From: Thiotrichales bacterium
GTDB lineage: Bacteria; Pseudomonadota; Gammaproteobacteria; Beggiatoales; Beggiatoaceae
NCBI GenBank assembly: GCA_016745035.1
Contig: JADGDE010000010.1
Span: forward strand, 62,001 to 126,000
Reading direction: 5' to 3'
DNA length: 64,000 nucleotides
The notes below the pieces were generated by a model. That model did not search any database and was not told the DNA's origin. It was given only the letters and a program-made list of their open reading frames with translations. Positions within the stretch are counted from its first letter, which is position 1. The number at the start of each line of letters is the position of its first letter. Positions 8,452-17,528 of this stretch are shown piece after piece. Position numbers and translations under genes: made by a program.

Positions 8452-8858
8452 GAACCCAGCGCAGGTGTAATAGACTCACAAAGTGTTAAGAGTATGCCTG
8501 AGACAAAGGGTAATGATGTTGGTGTTGATGGTGGAAAAAAAGTTAATGGAAGAAAAAGAAGTATTATTGTAGATACAATGGGTTATCTTATCTCTGTTTT
8601 TGTACACCCAGCAAACATGTATGATAGAAATGCAGGAATTAGATTACTTGAAAAGGTATTTAAGAAATATAAATTAAAAAAAATATGGGCAGATAATACA
8701 TATAGAGGGAGTTTTGTCAAAACTGCAAAATCACAATATAACTGTGATATAGAAGATTAGCTAAGGAATATGAAAGAACAACAAAGTCGAGTGAAGCAAT
8801 GGTATATATTTCTGCATCACGAATATCATTAAAACATGCTTTAGAAAAAATAGATTAG
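8452..8858 (+). pseudogene. Remnant of an IS5-type DDE transposase
   Basis: A readable piece encodes PSAGVIDSQSVKS followed by VDGGKKVNGRKRSIIVDTMG, which matches the central catalytic region of IS5-family transposases including the Asp in IVDTMG. An 88-residue open frame starting at 8494 ends at 8760 after DNTYRGSFVKTAK. In another frame, from about 8757, the expected C-terminus resumes as RLAKEYERTTKSSEAMVYIS and ends at 8858. The N-terminal half is missing and a segment before RRLAKEYER is lost with a frameshift, so the gene is dead. No intact inverted-repeat ends were found. It marks past IS activity at the edge of the accessory region. Confidence 0.85.
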
Positions 8859-8960
8859 TTATTTTGGTTTTTAATCGTGAAATTAACTAATATCATTAAA
8901 CTCGGCATAGACTCTAATATTCAGTAGCAGAGGGGTAGGTTACAGGTTAGACCTTGTTCG

Positions 8961-10079
8961 TCATAGCGCTTTTTTAAGATTTTCTAATTGCTTCTTATTC
9001 AACAGTTTTATTGCCTCTTCAGACGCATATGGACGACCTGATAATAACTTATTTAGTTTATCGGCTTTAAGCTTGAGAATCCGTTTTACTTTGAAAAATA
9101 AGTCTTTTTCCTCCATTTGGTTAAAACGTATTAAAAACTCACTGGCTTGTTTATTACTAACCACAGCAGTCGCATCAGTTTGATTGGCATCCGGTGATGC
9201 TTGAGCGTGATGCTTTTTGGTTTTATTGGGTGTATCTGGTTTCAGTAAAGAAAAAGAAAGAGTTTTCAGTTTATCAACTGTTTTATCCGCAATGCCTTTA
9301 ACTGCCGTTAAGTTAGATTCATCATAAAAAGGACGATTATCAATTACTTTCTTACTAATAGAACTATTAATGTCAATAGCCTTAATTTGTACTTGTAATT
9401 TCTCAGTATCAAGCTGATTCAATACCTGTAAATACTCAGGCATGGTACTCGATGTTGTGGTATCTGCCTGCTCCGGTCTTGCTTCAGTCTGAACGGAAAC
9501 AGGAGGCTGGGCTGGTTCAGGCGTGGAAGCCAATGGCACAGAATCAGAAGGGGAAAATTGTGGTTCTGAGGGTAAAGATTTTTCAGGCAGTGATGGCGAG
9601 GTTTCTGCTGCATCAGCAGCACTTGAAGCCGTAAAGGAAACACCAGCATTCATCACAAAAGCTTTTAGCTCTGCCATATCTTGAGACAAAGTATTCAATT
9701 GTTGTTTCATGCTGGCAATATCCTGCGCTTGAACATGATTTATGTCTGCCTCACGCGCAAAATGTTCCCGTTTTTTGAATACTTCAATTTGCTTTTCAAT
9801 TAAAGTTTTATTGTTATCTTCAATAATATAAGCATCAATTGACTCCCCAACCATGGAATCTATTTCCTTCGCTCTTAGTGCCGCATAATACTCAAAATAA
9901 CCATGCACGAGGTGATAGTGTTCTGTACCTACCCGCGACACAATAATAGGGGTAATCACACCATTTGTTTGCACAATTAATTGTGCGGCTTCCTCTATCG
10001 CTTGTGTATTGAACTGAAGGTGTGGTTTATCTACTTGAATATAATCCACTAAAATAATGGCGGGGGATAATTTTTTCAT
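8961..10079 (-). CDS. ParB-like protein with duplicated C-terminal HhH-like modules
   Basis: The 372-residue protein has three parts. Residues 1-90 resemble the ParB/Srx N-terminal fold ([43 protein letters not shown]). The usual GERR-type arginine motif that binds CTP in ParB is replaced by GYFEYYAA at 60-67. A coiled segment (95-140) and a Ser/Pro-rich linker (150-215) follow. Two related modules at about 220-274 and 318-372 share the pattern LNQxxxxxLxxxIK...RPxxxxxxLxxVKxI and resemble helix-hairpin-helix DNA-binding or ComEA-like modules. There is no central ParB helix-turn-helix. Its ATG overlaps the stop of the ParA fusion gene as ATGA, so the two are translationally coupled. Function is inferred as the DNA-binding partner of that ATPase. 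Confidence 0.65.
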   Translation of the reverse strand: MKKLSPAIILVDYIQVDKPHLQFNTQAIEEAAQLIVQTNGVITPIIVSRVGTEHYHLVHGYFEYYAALRAKEIDSMVGESIDAYIIEDNNKTLIEKQIEVFKKREHFAREADINHVQAQDIASMKQQLNTLSQDMAELKAFVMNAGVSFTASSAADAAETSPSLPEKSLPSEPQFSPSDSVPLASTPEPAQPPVSVQTEARPEQADTTTSSTMPEYLQVLNQLDTEKLQVQIKAIDINSSISKKVIDNRPFYDESNLTAVKGIADKTVDKLKTLSFSLLKPDTPNKTKKHHAQASPDANQTDATAVVSNKQASEFLIRFNQMEEKDLFFKVKRILKLKADKLNKLLSGRPYASEEAIKLLNKKQLENLKKAL

Positions 10080-11389
10080 TTTAGGCTTTGCATTTTTTCT
10101 GTCACAACGTCTGCTAATTTTTCGAATTCACTGACGGCTTTAGAACGTGAATTATAATCAAAAATCGACTGTGGATCGGCAATATCCAAACTCCCCATAT
10201 CCACTGTTTGCTCAACACATTTTGCTAAATCATCGCGCTCGTGAATGATGCATTCATCTAACACATCAATGCCGTAACGTTCTTTAACCATAGCAACACG
10301 ATTCGCTAATGTGCCTTGGGCAAATTTTGCGTTTGCAGAGACTTTTGTCGGCAAAATACCCAGTACATTTAACTTGGGCATGTTCAACATTTCTTTAAAT
10401 CCATTCACACCTTCAATAAAATTCTTTACATTGTCCAAGCCTTCATTTGCAAACGGTTTTAAATCAGATGGAATTAATAAATGATCTGCTGTAATTAAAC
10501 CAATTCTGGCGTATAAATTTAAAGAAGGGGGGGTGTCAATCAACACAATATCATAGGTTTTTTTGGCTTTTTTTAATTTTTTAACTAAAATACCGCGTGT
10601 ATAATCTAAGCGATTCAATTCATCCTCATGTTCCATTAAACGTATATGAGAAGGAATCACATCAATTGCATAAGCGCTATAACGTGCTGCTTGCTTTACA
10701 TCATTGAGTGAAAACTTGTCTTGATAGCGAAGTAAATGATAGATGTATTTATCTTTAATAGTATCTTTCTCTTCATCGCCAAAATTTAATAATCCTGTCG
10801 CAAATGTTGAATTGGCTTGACTATCTAAATCAACAATTAACACACGCTTTCCATTTTTTGCCAATGCTGCGGCCAAATTAACCACAGTTGTCGTTTTTCC
10901 AACCCCACCTTTATTATGATATACGGCTATAATTTCCATGCTATCCTCCTGTTTTTGTTTTAGCAACGTTTCTCTACCTACCCATTGAGAAATTTTTGAA
11001 ATATTTTTTTCTATACCCAGTGTAAATATTTTACACACTAGGTTAATCGTGCAATGATTAACTTTTGCATAAATACGCAATTCTCTACCATTAGTAAGAA
11101 TACCATATTGAATATTTAATTCCAGCATATAATCTTTCAATTGCGGTAAATGTTCATTCAGGTGTTTTTTAGGGTGCTTAGCTTCTATAACAACTTTTGG
11201 AGAGGTTTTATATTCATTTTTCTCTGGACATACCAAGAAATCCAGACGAAAACGGTTTTCCTTTTTTTCTTGATACCACATGTCAATGCTATAACCTAAA
11301 GCAGGTAGTAAATAAGTGATAATTAACTTGCTTTCAACTTCTCTTTCATTTTTGCAGTACTCGGGTAAAAATTTTTTCTTATTTTTCAT
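10076..11389 (-). CDS. HsdR_N-type nuclease domain fused to ParA ATPase
   Basis: The 437-residue protein is a fusion. Residues 1-130 match the type I restriction-enzyme R-subunit N-terminal (PD-(D/E)xK) fold: an early Glu in [15 protein letters not shown] (Asp50), VVIEAKHP (Glu69 and Lys71) and [14 protein letters not shown]. Residues from about 151 onward are a full ParA/Soj ATPase with deviant Walker A KGGVGKTT (160-167), [10 protein letters not shown] and Walker [13 protein letters not shown]. The ATG at 11389 has GAGGAGG upstream and is preferred to the one at 11410. A second, excellent ribosome site lies inside the gene before Met151, so ParA alone may also be made. The ParB-like gene overlaps by ATGA. 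A DNA-segregation or defence role is inference; no rep gene or phage genes are nearby. Confidence 0.8.
   Translation of the reverse strand: MKNKKKFLPEYCKNEREVESKLIITYLLPALGYSIDMWYQEKKENRFRLDFLVCPEKNEYKTSPKVVIEAKHPKKHLNEHLPQLKDYMLELNIQYGILTNGRELRIYAKVNHCTINLVCKIFTLGIEKNISKISQWVGRETLLKQKQEDSMEIIAVYHNKGGVGKTTTVVNLAAALAKNGKRVLIVDLDSQANSTFATGLLNFGDEEKDTIKDKYIYHLLRYQDKFSLNDVKQAARYSAYAIDVIPSHIRLMEHEDELNRLDYTRGILVKKLKKAKKTYDIVLIDTPPSLNLYARIGLITADHLLIPSDLKPFANEGLDNVKNFIEGVNGFKEMLNMPKLNVLGILPTKVSANAKFAQGTLANRVAMVKERYGIDVLDECIIHERDDLAKCVEQTVDMGSLDIADPQSIFDYNSRSKAVSEFEKLADVVTEKMQSLK
10937..10950 (-). promoter_or_regulatory. Internal ribosome-binding site and start before the ParA domain
   Basis: On the minus strand AGGAGGAT (10950-10943) lies three bases before an in-frame ATG (10939-10937) inside the nuclease-ParA gene. 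Translation from it would give a 287-residue protein starting [17 protein letters not shown], exactly where an ordinary ParA begins. The sequence supports dual products; expression is not shown. Confidence 0.6.
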
Positions 11390-11617
11390 ATTTAAGTGCC
11401 TCCTCTTCATTTTACTGGATTAAAAAACTATAACACTCTATTTATTTATATGTATTACAACAACTTACAGGTAATTATATGATGCAAATAAGAACAGCGC
11501 TATCTGCCATGTTGAAATCACGGTATATCACGAATTTCCAGAATATTGTGAGTTCATTTGGTGTAAATTTTGTAAGTTGGTGCTGAGCTTCCTTTATCAG
11601 CCCAGCCTACGGGTTTT
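11390..11617. other. Intergenic stretch upstream of the nuclease-ParA gene
   Basis: This AT-rich region must hold the promoter of the nuclease-ParA operon. I see no clear operator, RNA gene or open frame with coding character. Around 11570-11610 a degenerate segment GCTTCCTTTATCAGCCCAGC resembles the better-preserved repeat at 19601-19632. Confidence 0.4.
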
Positions 11618-11729
11618 ATACCAATTGCAAGTTAGTTACTCCAATGATGGAATCGGGACTTTAGTCCCGTTCAGACGCGGCTGAAGCCGCGATTCCAGTT
11701 GTTGGTGCTTTTTAACTTGTGATTGGTAT
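11618..11729. mobile_element. MITE-like element with 17-bp inverted ends
   Basis: A 112-bp segment starts with ATACCAATTGCAAGTTA (11618-11634) and ends with TAACTTGTGATTGGTAT (11713-11729). These are inverted repeats matching at 15 of 17 positions. Inside lies the second copy of the 37-bp hairpin repeat (11660-11696), preceded by GGGACTTTAGTCCC, itself a palindrome. It encodes nothing. A non-autonomous miniature transposon is the simplest reading; no clear target duplication could be defined. Confidence 0.65.
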
Positions 11730-11860
11730 TACTGATGCGCATATTCAACAACAGAACCTTAATGCTATACCCATACGTCGCTAATGATGAGGTTTTTTCT
11801 ATTACTCAAATTGTTCTTTAGCGATTAGACCCAGTTTAGCATATTGTTGTAGGAAACTTG

Positions 11861-12688
11861 CTACAAACAGCCATATTGCGCAAAATGCATGACTTCTTTT
11901 CGTTTAGAAAAATCAATCACATGTATCTTTTTTTCTTGAATGTCATCCATCACTGCATTAAACACGATATGTAAATCTTTATCTTTTTCTGGTGATTCAA
12001 CAGGCAATAAGATATTTTCAGGGTTAATCTTTTTATTTTTAATTAACCAATCAAATCGATTTAACCAATGTTCTCCATGTTCTATCACATCTGTTGCTTG
12101 TTGTTGTTGAAAAGATAGAGGCTTGATAACACGTAAGTTTTTATTTATTTCAGCAACAAAGGGTAAATTTTTTACTGTTCTTAAGTTCGTTTTTATATCC
12201 TGTTTTTTATAAACAATGCCAATGTCTTTTAATGCTTTCAATTCATGGCGCAATTGTGCCGTAATCATTTGTTCTCGATTTTGTTTGCGTCTATGAATAA
12301 AGTCTCGACCAATGTAATGATTATACAGTTGCTCGACAACGGCGGTATTATCATCCACCATAATGGTTTTTATCTCTGAAAAACGCACAATAGATTCTTT
12401 AGGCACTAACATATTTTGCATATAATGCAAAAACTCATCTTGCGCTAAATTTTGAGTGATTGTTTGAATTAACTGGAACTCTTCAATAAATAGATTAATC
12501 GCCTCTTTATAGACAGTTTTATCTAATTTATCGAAAAAGTTATTTACCCGTTTTAAGTGTGTTGGAGCAAGTTTGAAATCTAAAAAATAATGCCTTGGAG
12601 AAAAGACTAACACACCAATATTCGCAAACTCTCCCGTTTCTAGGTAGGGCAAAAATTGAATAATGCTATAGTTATATGCTTGTCTCAT
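11861..12688 (-). CDS. DUF3037 family protein
   Basis: The 275-residue protein starts MRQAYNYSIIQFLPYLETGE and continues FANIGVLVFSPRHYFLDFKL, the signature of the DUF3037 family. The family is typically encoded directly downstream of small HipA-like kinases in two-gene accessory units. The ATG at 12688 overlaps the upstream TGA as ATGA, which decides the start; a TTG five codons upstream is less likely. The body is helical and charged without catalytic motifs I know. The biochemical role of DUF3037 is unknown. Its partner here appears inactivated by deletion, so the unit may be decaying. Confidence 0.75.
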   Translation of the reverse strand: MRQAYNYSIIQFLPYLETGEFANIGVLVFSPRHYFLDFKLAPTHLKRVNNFFDKLDKTVYKEAINLFIEEFQLIQTITQNLAQDEFLHYMQNMLVPKESIVRFSEIKTIMVDDNTAVVEQLYNHYIGRDFIHRRKQNREQMITAQLRHELKALKDIGIVYKKQDIKTNLRTVKNLPFVAEINKNLRVIKPLSFQQQQATDVIEHGEHWLNRFDWLIKNKKINPENILLPVESPEKDKDLHIVFNAVMDDIQEKKIHVIDFSKRKEVMHFAQYGCL

Positions 12689-12942
12689 GTCAATTGTTCC
12701 CAAAATACTGGGGTTTTATAGGCTAATAAGCGTTGTTTTATGGTATCAAGAAAATCATCAAAGTTTGGTATCGGTAATCCAAAACTTTTGCCAATATGGG
12801 CACAAACATATTCACAGATGCGACCACGAGCCAATGCCGTATTGCCTTTAACAATGTATTTTTCACCATCGTTGGCTGTGCAAAGGTAGGGTTCAGTTGC
12901 GCCTTGTTCTAGTTTTTTGTGGATTTCGATTAGTTCTAACAC
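12685..12942 (-). pseudogene. HipA-like kinase gene with internal deletion
   Basis: The 85-residue reading frame (GTG start) begins like the HipA-like family that partners DUF3037: LIEIHKKLEQGATEPYLCTA, then GEKYIVKGNT with a likely ATP-binding Lys, then RICEYVCAHIGKSFGLPIP. Family members run to about 250 residues. Here the sequence jumps at about residue 60 to NFDDFLDTIKQRL and ends FWEQLT, with no catalytic loop or metal-binding motif. The stop still overlaps the DUF3037 start as ATGA, so the 3' end looks native and the middle appears to have been lost in frame. It cannot be an active kinase. It might still fold as a small remnant, but decay is more likely. Confidence 0.65.
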
Positions 12943-13185
12943 ATGGGGGACTCAAATATTTATGATTGGTTTTGATTTAGGTTGTGGAAATGCTTTGTTT
13001 AAGGGCTTCAGTTGCTACGTTAGGTTTCACTAACGAATCCTACTTGCTGTCTGAACCATTGTAAATAGCGCAACAAAATAAAGGAGTTTGATTTGCTAAT
13101 TGATGAGTCATCACATACAATCCCTTTTAACAACACCCCTCAAGCCTCTGTTTAACAACAGTTAAATATTGCTCAAACCGAGGGG

Positions 13186-13833
13186 TTGCTTCTTTCCAGT
13201 CTCACATTTTCTCCCGTGTCCAGAACTTTTCAAAAACCACCAACCAGTGCTTGGCAACAAATCGAATTATTACGCCAACGCGGTTTATATATCCCAGATG
13301 AAGCGCGGGCTGAGCGGTATCTCAATGCCATCGGTTATTATCGTTTAAGTGCTTATTTCATTCCTTTTGAACAAGTCGATATGGGTACGCCACGGCAACA
13401 TTTGTTTAAAAATGAGACAGAGTTCGAGCAAATTATCGACTTGTATATTTTTGACCGTAAATTTCGTTTGTTAGTGATGGAAGCAATTGAACGTATTGAA
13501 ATTTTTGTTAGAGCGCAATGGGCAAGCACCTTTGCTTTACACTATGATGATGCCCATGCTTATATGCACAGCGAATATTTTAAATACCCGTGGAAACATT
13601 GCAAAGCTTTGGTAAAATTGGCGGCGGAAGTAAAAGAAAGCCGCGAGCTTGCCAATGAACATTATCGCAATACCTATAAAGAGCCGTTTTTAGAACTGAA
13701 ACCGGACACCCATGTAGTAGATTTATTTAGTCTGTTATTTAGATGGGTGTCCGGTTTTTTGTTTAAATCGGGAATTTATTTCAGGACAGTTCCTAAACGC
13801 TTTTTTCTCCGTTTATCTCCTAAATCTACTTGA
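13186..13833 (+). pseudogene. Truncated Abi_2 (AbiD/AbiF-like) abortive-infection gene
   Basis: Residues from about 17 to 165 match the Abi_2 family of phage-exclusion proteins: FQKPPTSAWQQIELLRQRGL, ERYLNAIGYYRLSAYFIPFE, FEQIIDLYIFDRKFRLLVME and AIERIEIFVRAQWA. Full members have about 300 residues with a conserved second half. Here the homology stops after NTYKEPF, where a 59-bp palindrome (13699-13757) enters the gene and a nonsense tail follows. The 5' end is also doubtful: only TTG or GTG starts without a ribosome site are available. I read it as a broken defence gene. Confidence 0.7.
13699..13760 (+). terminator. 15-bp perfect stem hairpin with T-run inside the broken Abi_2 gene
   Basis: AAACCGGACACCCAT (13699-13713) pairs exactly with ATGGGTGTCCGGTTT (13743-13757) around a 29-base loop and is followed by TTT and G. 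This looks like a strong intrinsic terminator or a palindromic transposon remnant. It sits where Abi_2 homology ends, so it probably arrived by insertion. Confidence 0.6.
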
Positions 13834-13916
13834 CCTACTTCTTTTTCTGCCCAATTCATTGCTTGAAAACCCTAATATTTACGCTCAATTGCATGAGTTT
13901 AATAGTTTTTTTGAGT

Positions 13917-13936
13917 TGTGGGTAATTGTATGGGTT
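13917..13936 (+). repeat. Boundary repeat of the two-gene unit, left copy
   Basis: TGTGGGTAATTGTATGGGTT occurs here and again, identically and in the same direction, at 19537-19556. A 16-bp part of it is also present inverted at 19372-19387. This copy lies 18 bases from the end of the large propeller-like gene. Confidence 0.8.
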
Positions 13937-13954
13937 GATGCTTGTGGTGAACCA

Positions 13955-16900
13955 TTATTCCGATGCGAGTTCCAGAAATCCTTGTGCCTCATTCAAACCA
14001 GCATGACAAACATAAGAAAACAATAGTGCTGCACTACTTATCTCATAAGGGTTGATATCGTTCACAACTAAGGTATAACTCCAAGTTGCAGTGTAAGAAC
14101 TTATATTGCGTAATTCCCCTAATATTGCTTGTACCTCTGCCTCGTTTGGTTTTCCCTCTTCTATTTGTTCTGCTATTTTCACAAGGTGGTCTATAGTCAC
14201 ACCAAGAAATATTACAGAAAACCCCGAAGAAAGCACGGCATTTTCTTTTCGATCCAGTAGCGGTTCCCCTTTTGCTAGACCGTAAGCTATCAGGTAAGCT
14301 TGAGTACCAATAGAGATAGCTCCAACGATCTCTCTAAATGTAGCCCAAAAATCTTTGAGTGGGTCTTTTGGGTCTAGATAATCTACTGTAGCAACAATTC
14401 CAGAACTAAGTATTCCTGGGACGGCAGCACCAATCTTTAGTAATATAGGTGGCTCTGGAGTAAGTGACTCGACATCAACAAGTACTGCCGATACCGCATC
14501 TAGCACACCTGCAAATATATGACCGCTAATAAAAAGTACCTTGCAGGTTTCCTGTGAGATGTCAACTTTGGGAACAATCGGTGCGGTAGTATCTGTTATT
14601 AACATTGGATTAGAATTAATGACCATAGGGGGACTCGGTTCCATAGAAAATGCCTGAGCTAATTTATTCCAGTCAGATACTGTTTTCAAAAAAGTCGTTG
14701 TTTGCCCATCAGGAAACGGGGCTGCCTCCTTCATTATTTTGTAAATAATTGTAGTAGGAACCGCTCCAATCCAACAGAATAAATCTAAAACTGAAAATTT
14801 GGGAACACCAATATCTTCTAGTATATCGGAAATCACGGGAATATAGATAGGCGCATCTAATATATCCACAATGTCATCACCAAGCTTAATAATAATACTC
14901 AGAAGAGCATCAATGATTTTTTGGGCACCATCCAAGAGACCATCTAAAATTTTTGCAATCACTTCTTTTAGAAGGTGTGAAAAAGATTTTTCGAGAGATT
15001 TATGTAAGTCCAAGTTGTTCAATGAATCCTTAACACCTTGGTTTTCATTTTTTATTGCCAGTTTTAAAGATGTAGATGATCCTATCTTCGTTGTTGAGAA
15101 TCTCGAGTGCTGTATAACCTGTATATTATGCACATTATGCTGGACATGATGCGATAGGTGTGTTGTTGAGGTACTTTGATGCTTAGCTGGGGTGGATTTA
15201 TGATTAATGGGCTTGGATGCACTAGAACCTAAACCGTGCCCGTCAAAATTTGCAAAACTGTCAATCTTCTTTTTAAGTTCCCCAATCTCGCTATCAAACG
15301 TTTGCTTGGCAGTTTTCACCTGAGAAAATTGGTGGCGTAGGTAGCATACAAAAAGGTTTTTCATAACCTCTTTTGTATTCACAATATCATGCCACTCAAA
15401 AAGAAATTCAGCATACTTGATGACATCTTCAATCTCTGTCTTAATCGCCTTGAATATATGTTCAACCGCTCCAACGACTGCTTCTACACTATTTAGCACA
15501 CATCGATATACATCTCCGGCAATGTGTACGATAAAATGCCACACGTCACCTGCGACTTTTTCTATGCTTGCAATGGATACTTCAACTGTATGAACCATTT
15601 GTTTTACAAATTGGTATAAGTCTCCAGCAAGCACATCGAAAATACCATCTTCACTTGAAAGCTGGCTCGAAATAACTGATGCTGCTGGCTGTGGCTCATT
15701 ATATTTCGAGTAGACTGTAGATAGGTTATGATTCGCTGCGGCAACCGCTTTGAGTTTTGCTGTTGAGGGCTTACTCGCTATCAAGGGGCTAGTTGTCGTC
15801 CCCTTAACGTTGCTAGACTTAATTTGTGCGCCATTCAAACTTTCTACTGTGTTAAGTTTGGCTATTTTTTCCTTGAACGGTTTATCCATAGGATTAATAT
15901 GGATTGGCCCATCATTATCTCCTGCAACTGTCAATCGTGTTCCGTGTAGCCCGGTTACTGGCTCTACAATGGTAATACTCCCTAATGCATCCGGTTTTAT
16001 CTTAGTTGGGATCGGACCAAGGTTGTAATGTTTGTGGTTAATATAGACAGCAACACCTGTCGATGCACTGATATTGACAGATTTATCTGCTTTAGGTTGC
16101 TGATTCTTCTCTGTAATTTGTATTCTGGTTGTGTAAGAACTAAATCTTTGGGCAGGCCTATCTATTGGAGGCTTTAAAGAAATATCCCGAAATTTCCAGA
16201 GAGTTGTCTCTGGTGACTGAATAGCCTTTTTTAAAACGGGTTGTTTGCTTTTTTGTCTATTATTGTCTGTTTGCTCTGGATCTTCATAATGGGCAAAAAA
16301 TGTATTGCTATCATCAACAAGGTTCACATAAGTTACAACCTGACTAACCTTAGTTAATAAAGGAACTGGATGGGTCCAGGCGGATTGATCCGTAATATCC
16401 TTGCTCTTTGTCCTGTCAAAGGATGTATAGAAAACCTCTTGTTTGCTATTTAACCCCCAAACGACAACTTTAAATTTTGTGGTGTGTGCAAATAGTTTTT
16501 TTACTTGATTAAAAATCGAATTTGGAACAACCAACTTAGGAGGAGAGTCTTTATGGTGAGGTTTTTTTATGTCTAGTTGTGAATCGTAGGCCCAATAGTA
16601 AAGTCCATCTGCTCCCGCAATAAACAAATCCGTATACCCTTCACCGCCAGGTCGTACAGAAGCTGTTGTGGCAATTGCAGAGACCCCAGACGGTAAACTT
16701 AGCCTAGTTGAGCTACGCTTATTATCAAGAGGTACATATATAAGTTGCTGCGTATTATTTATATGTCCTAGGGTATAAATACCATCAATAGATGCTTGAG
16801 AAAAATTAGCATGTAGTTTTCTTCCTATACGGCTAGTAACCTTATTTATTTCAAAATCTTCAGGTAAATCATGGCTGTTCCAAGTTTGCTGACCTGTTGA

Positions 16901-17473
16901 TGGCTCAAGGTCAATATAATACCTTTTAAGAAATTTTATTGGGTTTGATGGGTTTTTCACGATGTCCACAACCATATGTTTTCCATCATGTGACCGAGGC
17001 GTAGATATATTAACGATATTAGGCTTTGGATGAAATGTTGAATCGTCAAATTTTAGATAGTGCCAATCCATCTTTTTTGTAAACTGTGTCCATGATTCAT
17101 GGGTGTTGGAACTATTCTGTGCTAAATACAGATAATCTTGACCATCCACAGTTATCGCCATAACTATGTCTACAGTTTTGTTATCTTTACGTTGCGACAC
17201 AGAAAATTTCTTGGGAATGATGTTTTTCCCTTTGTGAAACCCAGATAGAAACTGACTTAGATTAAACTTTTCCCATCCTGTTTCATGGCCATCAACCTCT
17301 CTGATTAAATAGAGAACCATATTGTTCTTATTGTTCTTACTGTCTGGTGCAATAGAAAAAAACAAAGATCGACCTTCTATTGTTTGTAATGCTTCAAACT
17401 GATGTTGAACAGGCATAACAGGTCGAGTTTGTTTATAATTTTTCATTAATTCTGATGAAACTGTTATTGGCAT
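13955..17473 (-). CDS. Giant beta-propeller/Ig-like protein of unknown function
   Basis: The product has 1172 residues and no signal peptide. Residues up to about 430 form repeated beta-strand units with patterns such as DLFIAGADGLYYWAYDSQ and WGLNSKQEVFYTSFDRTK, suggesting a lectin-like propeller. An Ig-like segment follows near 480-570 (VAVYINHKHYNLGPIPTKI, then ITIVEPVTGLHGTRLTVAGD). Next come a Ser/Thr-rich linker and a long helical region (GDLYQFVKQMVHTVEVSIAS, GDVWHFIVHIAGDVYRCVLN). The C-terminal third has hydrophobic helices that could enter membranes. The ATG at 17473 follows AAAGGAG and is preferred to upstream starts that overlap the TULIP-like gene. It lies 55 bases downstream of that gene. 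A secreted or intracellular toxin-like role is only a guess. Confidence 0.6.
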   Translation of the reverse strand: MPITVSSELMKNYKQTRPVMPVQHQFEALQTIEGRSLFFSIAPDSKNNKNNMVLYLIREVDGHETGWEKFNLSQFLSGFHKGKNIIPKKFSVSQRKDNKTVDIVMAITVDGQDYLYLAQNSSNTHESWTQFTKKMDWHYLKFDDSTFHPKPNIVNISTPRSHDGKHMVVDIVKNPSNPIKFLKRYYIDLEPSTGQQTWNSHDLPEDFEINKVTSRIGRKLHANFSQASIDGIYTLGHINNTQQLIYVPLDNKRSSTRLSLPSGVSAIATTASVRPGGEGYTDLFIAGADGLYYWAYDSQLDIKKPHHKDSPPKLVVPNSIFNQVKKLFAHTTKFKVVVWGLNSKQEVFYTSFDRTKSKDITDQSAWTHPVPLLTKVSQVVTYVNLVDDSNTFFAHYEDPEQTDNNRQKSKQPVLKKAIQSPETTLWKFRDISLKPPIDRPAQRFSSYTTRIQITEKNQQPKADKSVNISASTGVAVYINHKHYNLGPIPTKIKPDALGSITIVEPVTGLHGTRLTVAGDNDGPIHINPMDKPFKEKIAKLNTVESLNGAQIKSSNVKGTTTSPLIASKPSTAKLKAVAAANHNLSTVYSKYNEPQPAASVISSQLSSEDGIFDVLAGDLYQFVKQMVHTVEVSIASIEKVAGDVWHFIVHIAGDVYRCVLNSVEAVVGAVEHIFKAIKTEIEDVIKYAEFLFEWHDIVNTKEVMKNLFVCYLRHQFSQVKTAKQTFDSEIGELKKKIDSFANFDGHGLGSSASKPINHKSTPAKHQSTSTTHLSHHVQHNVHNIQVIQHSRFSTTKIGSSTSLKLAIKNENQGVKDSLNNLDLHKSLEKSFSHLLKEVIAKILDGLLDGAQKIIDALLSIIIKLGDDIVDILDAPIYIPVISDILEDIGVPKFSVLDLFCWIGAVPTTIIYKIMKEAAPFPDGQTTTFLKTVSDWNKLAQAFSMEPSPPMVINSNPMLITDTTAPIVPKVDISQETCKVLFISGHIFAGVLDAVSAVLVDVESLTPEPPILLKIGAAVPGILSSGIVATVDYLDPKDPLKDFWATFREIVGAISIGTQAYLIAYGLAKGEPLLDRKENAVLSSGFSVIFLGVTIDHLVKIAEQIEEGKPNEAEVQAILGELRNISSYTATWSYTLVVNDINPYEISSAALLFSYVCHAGLNEAQGFLELASE

Positions 17474-17528
17474 CGTTATTTCTCCTTTTGTTGCCATATT
17501 TTCTGCATTTGTTATATATTTTAGACTT

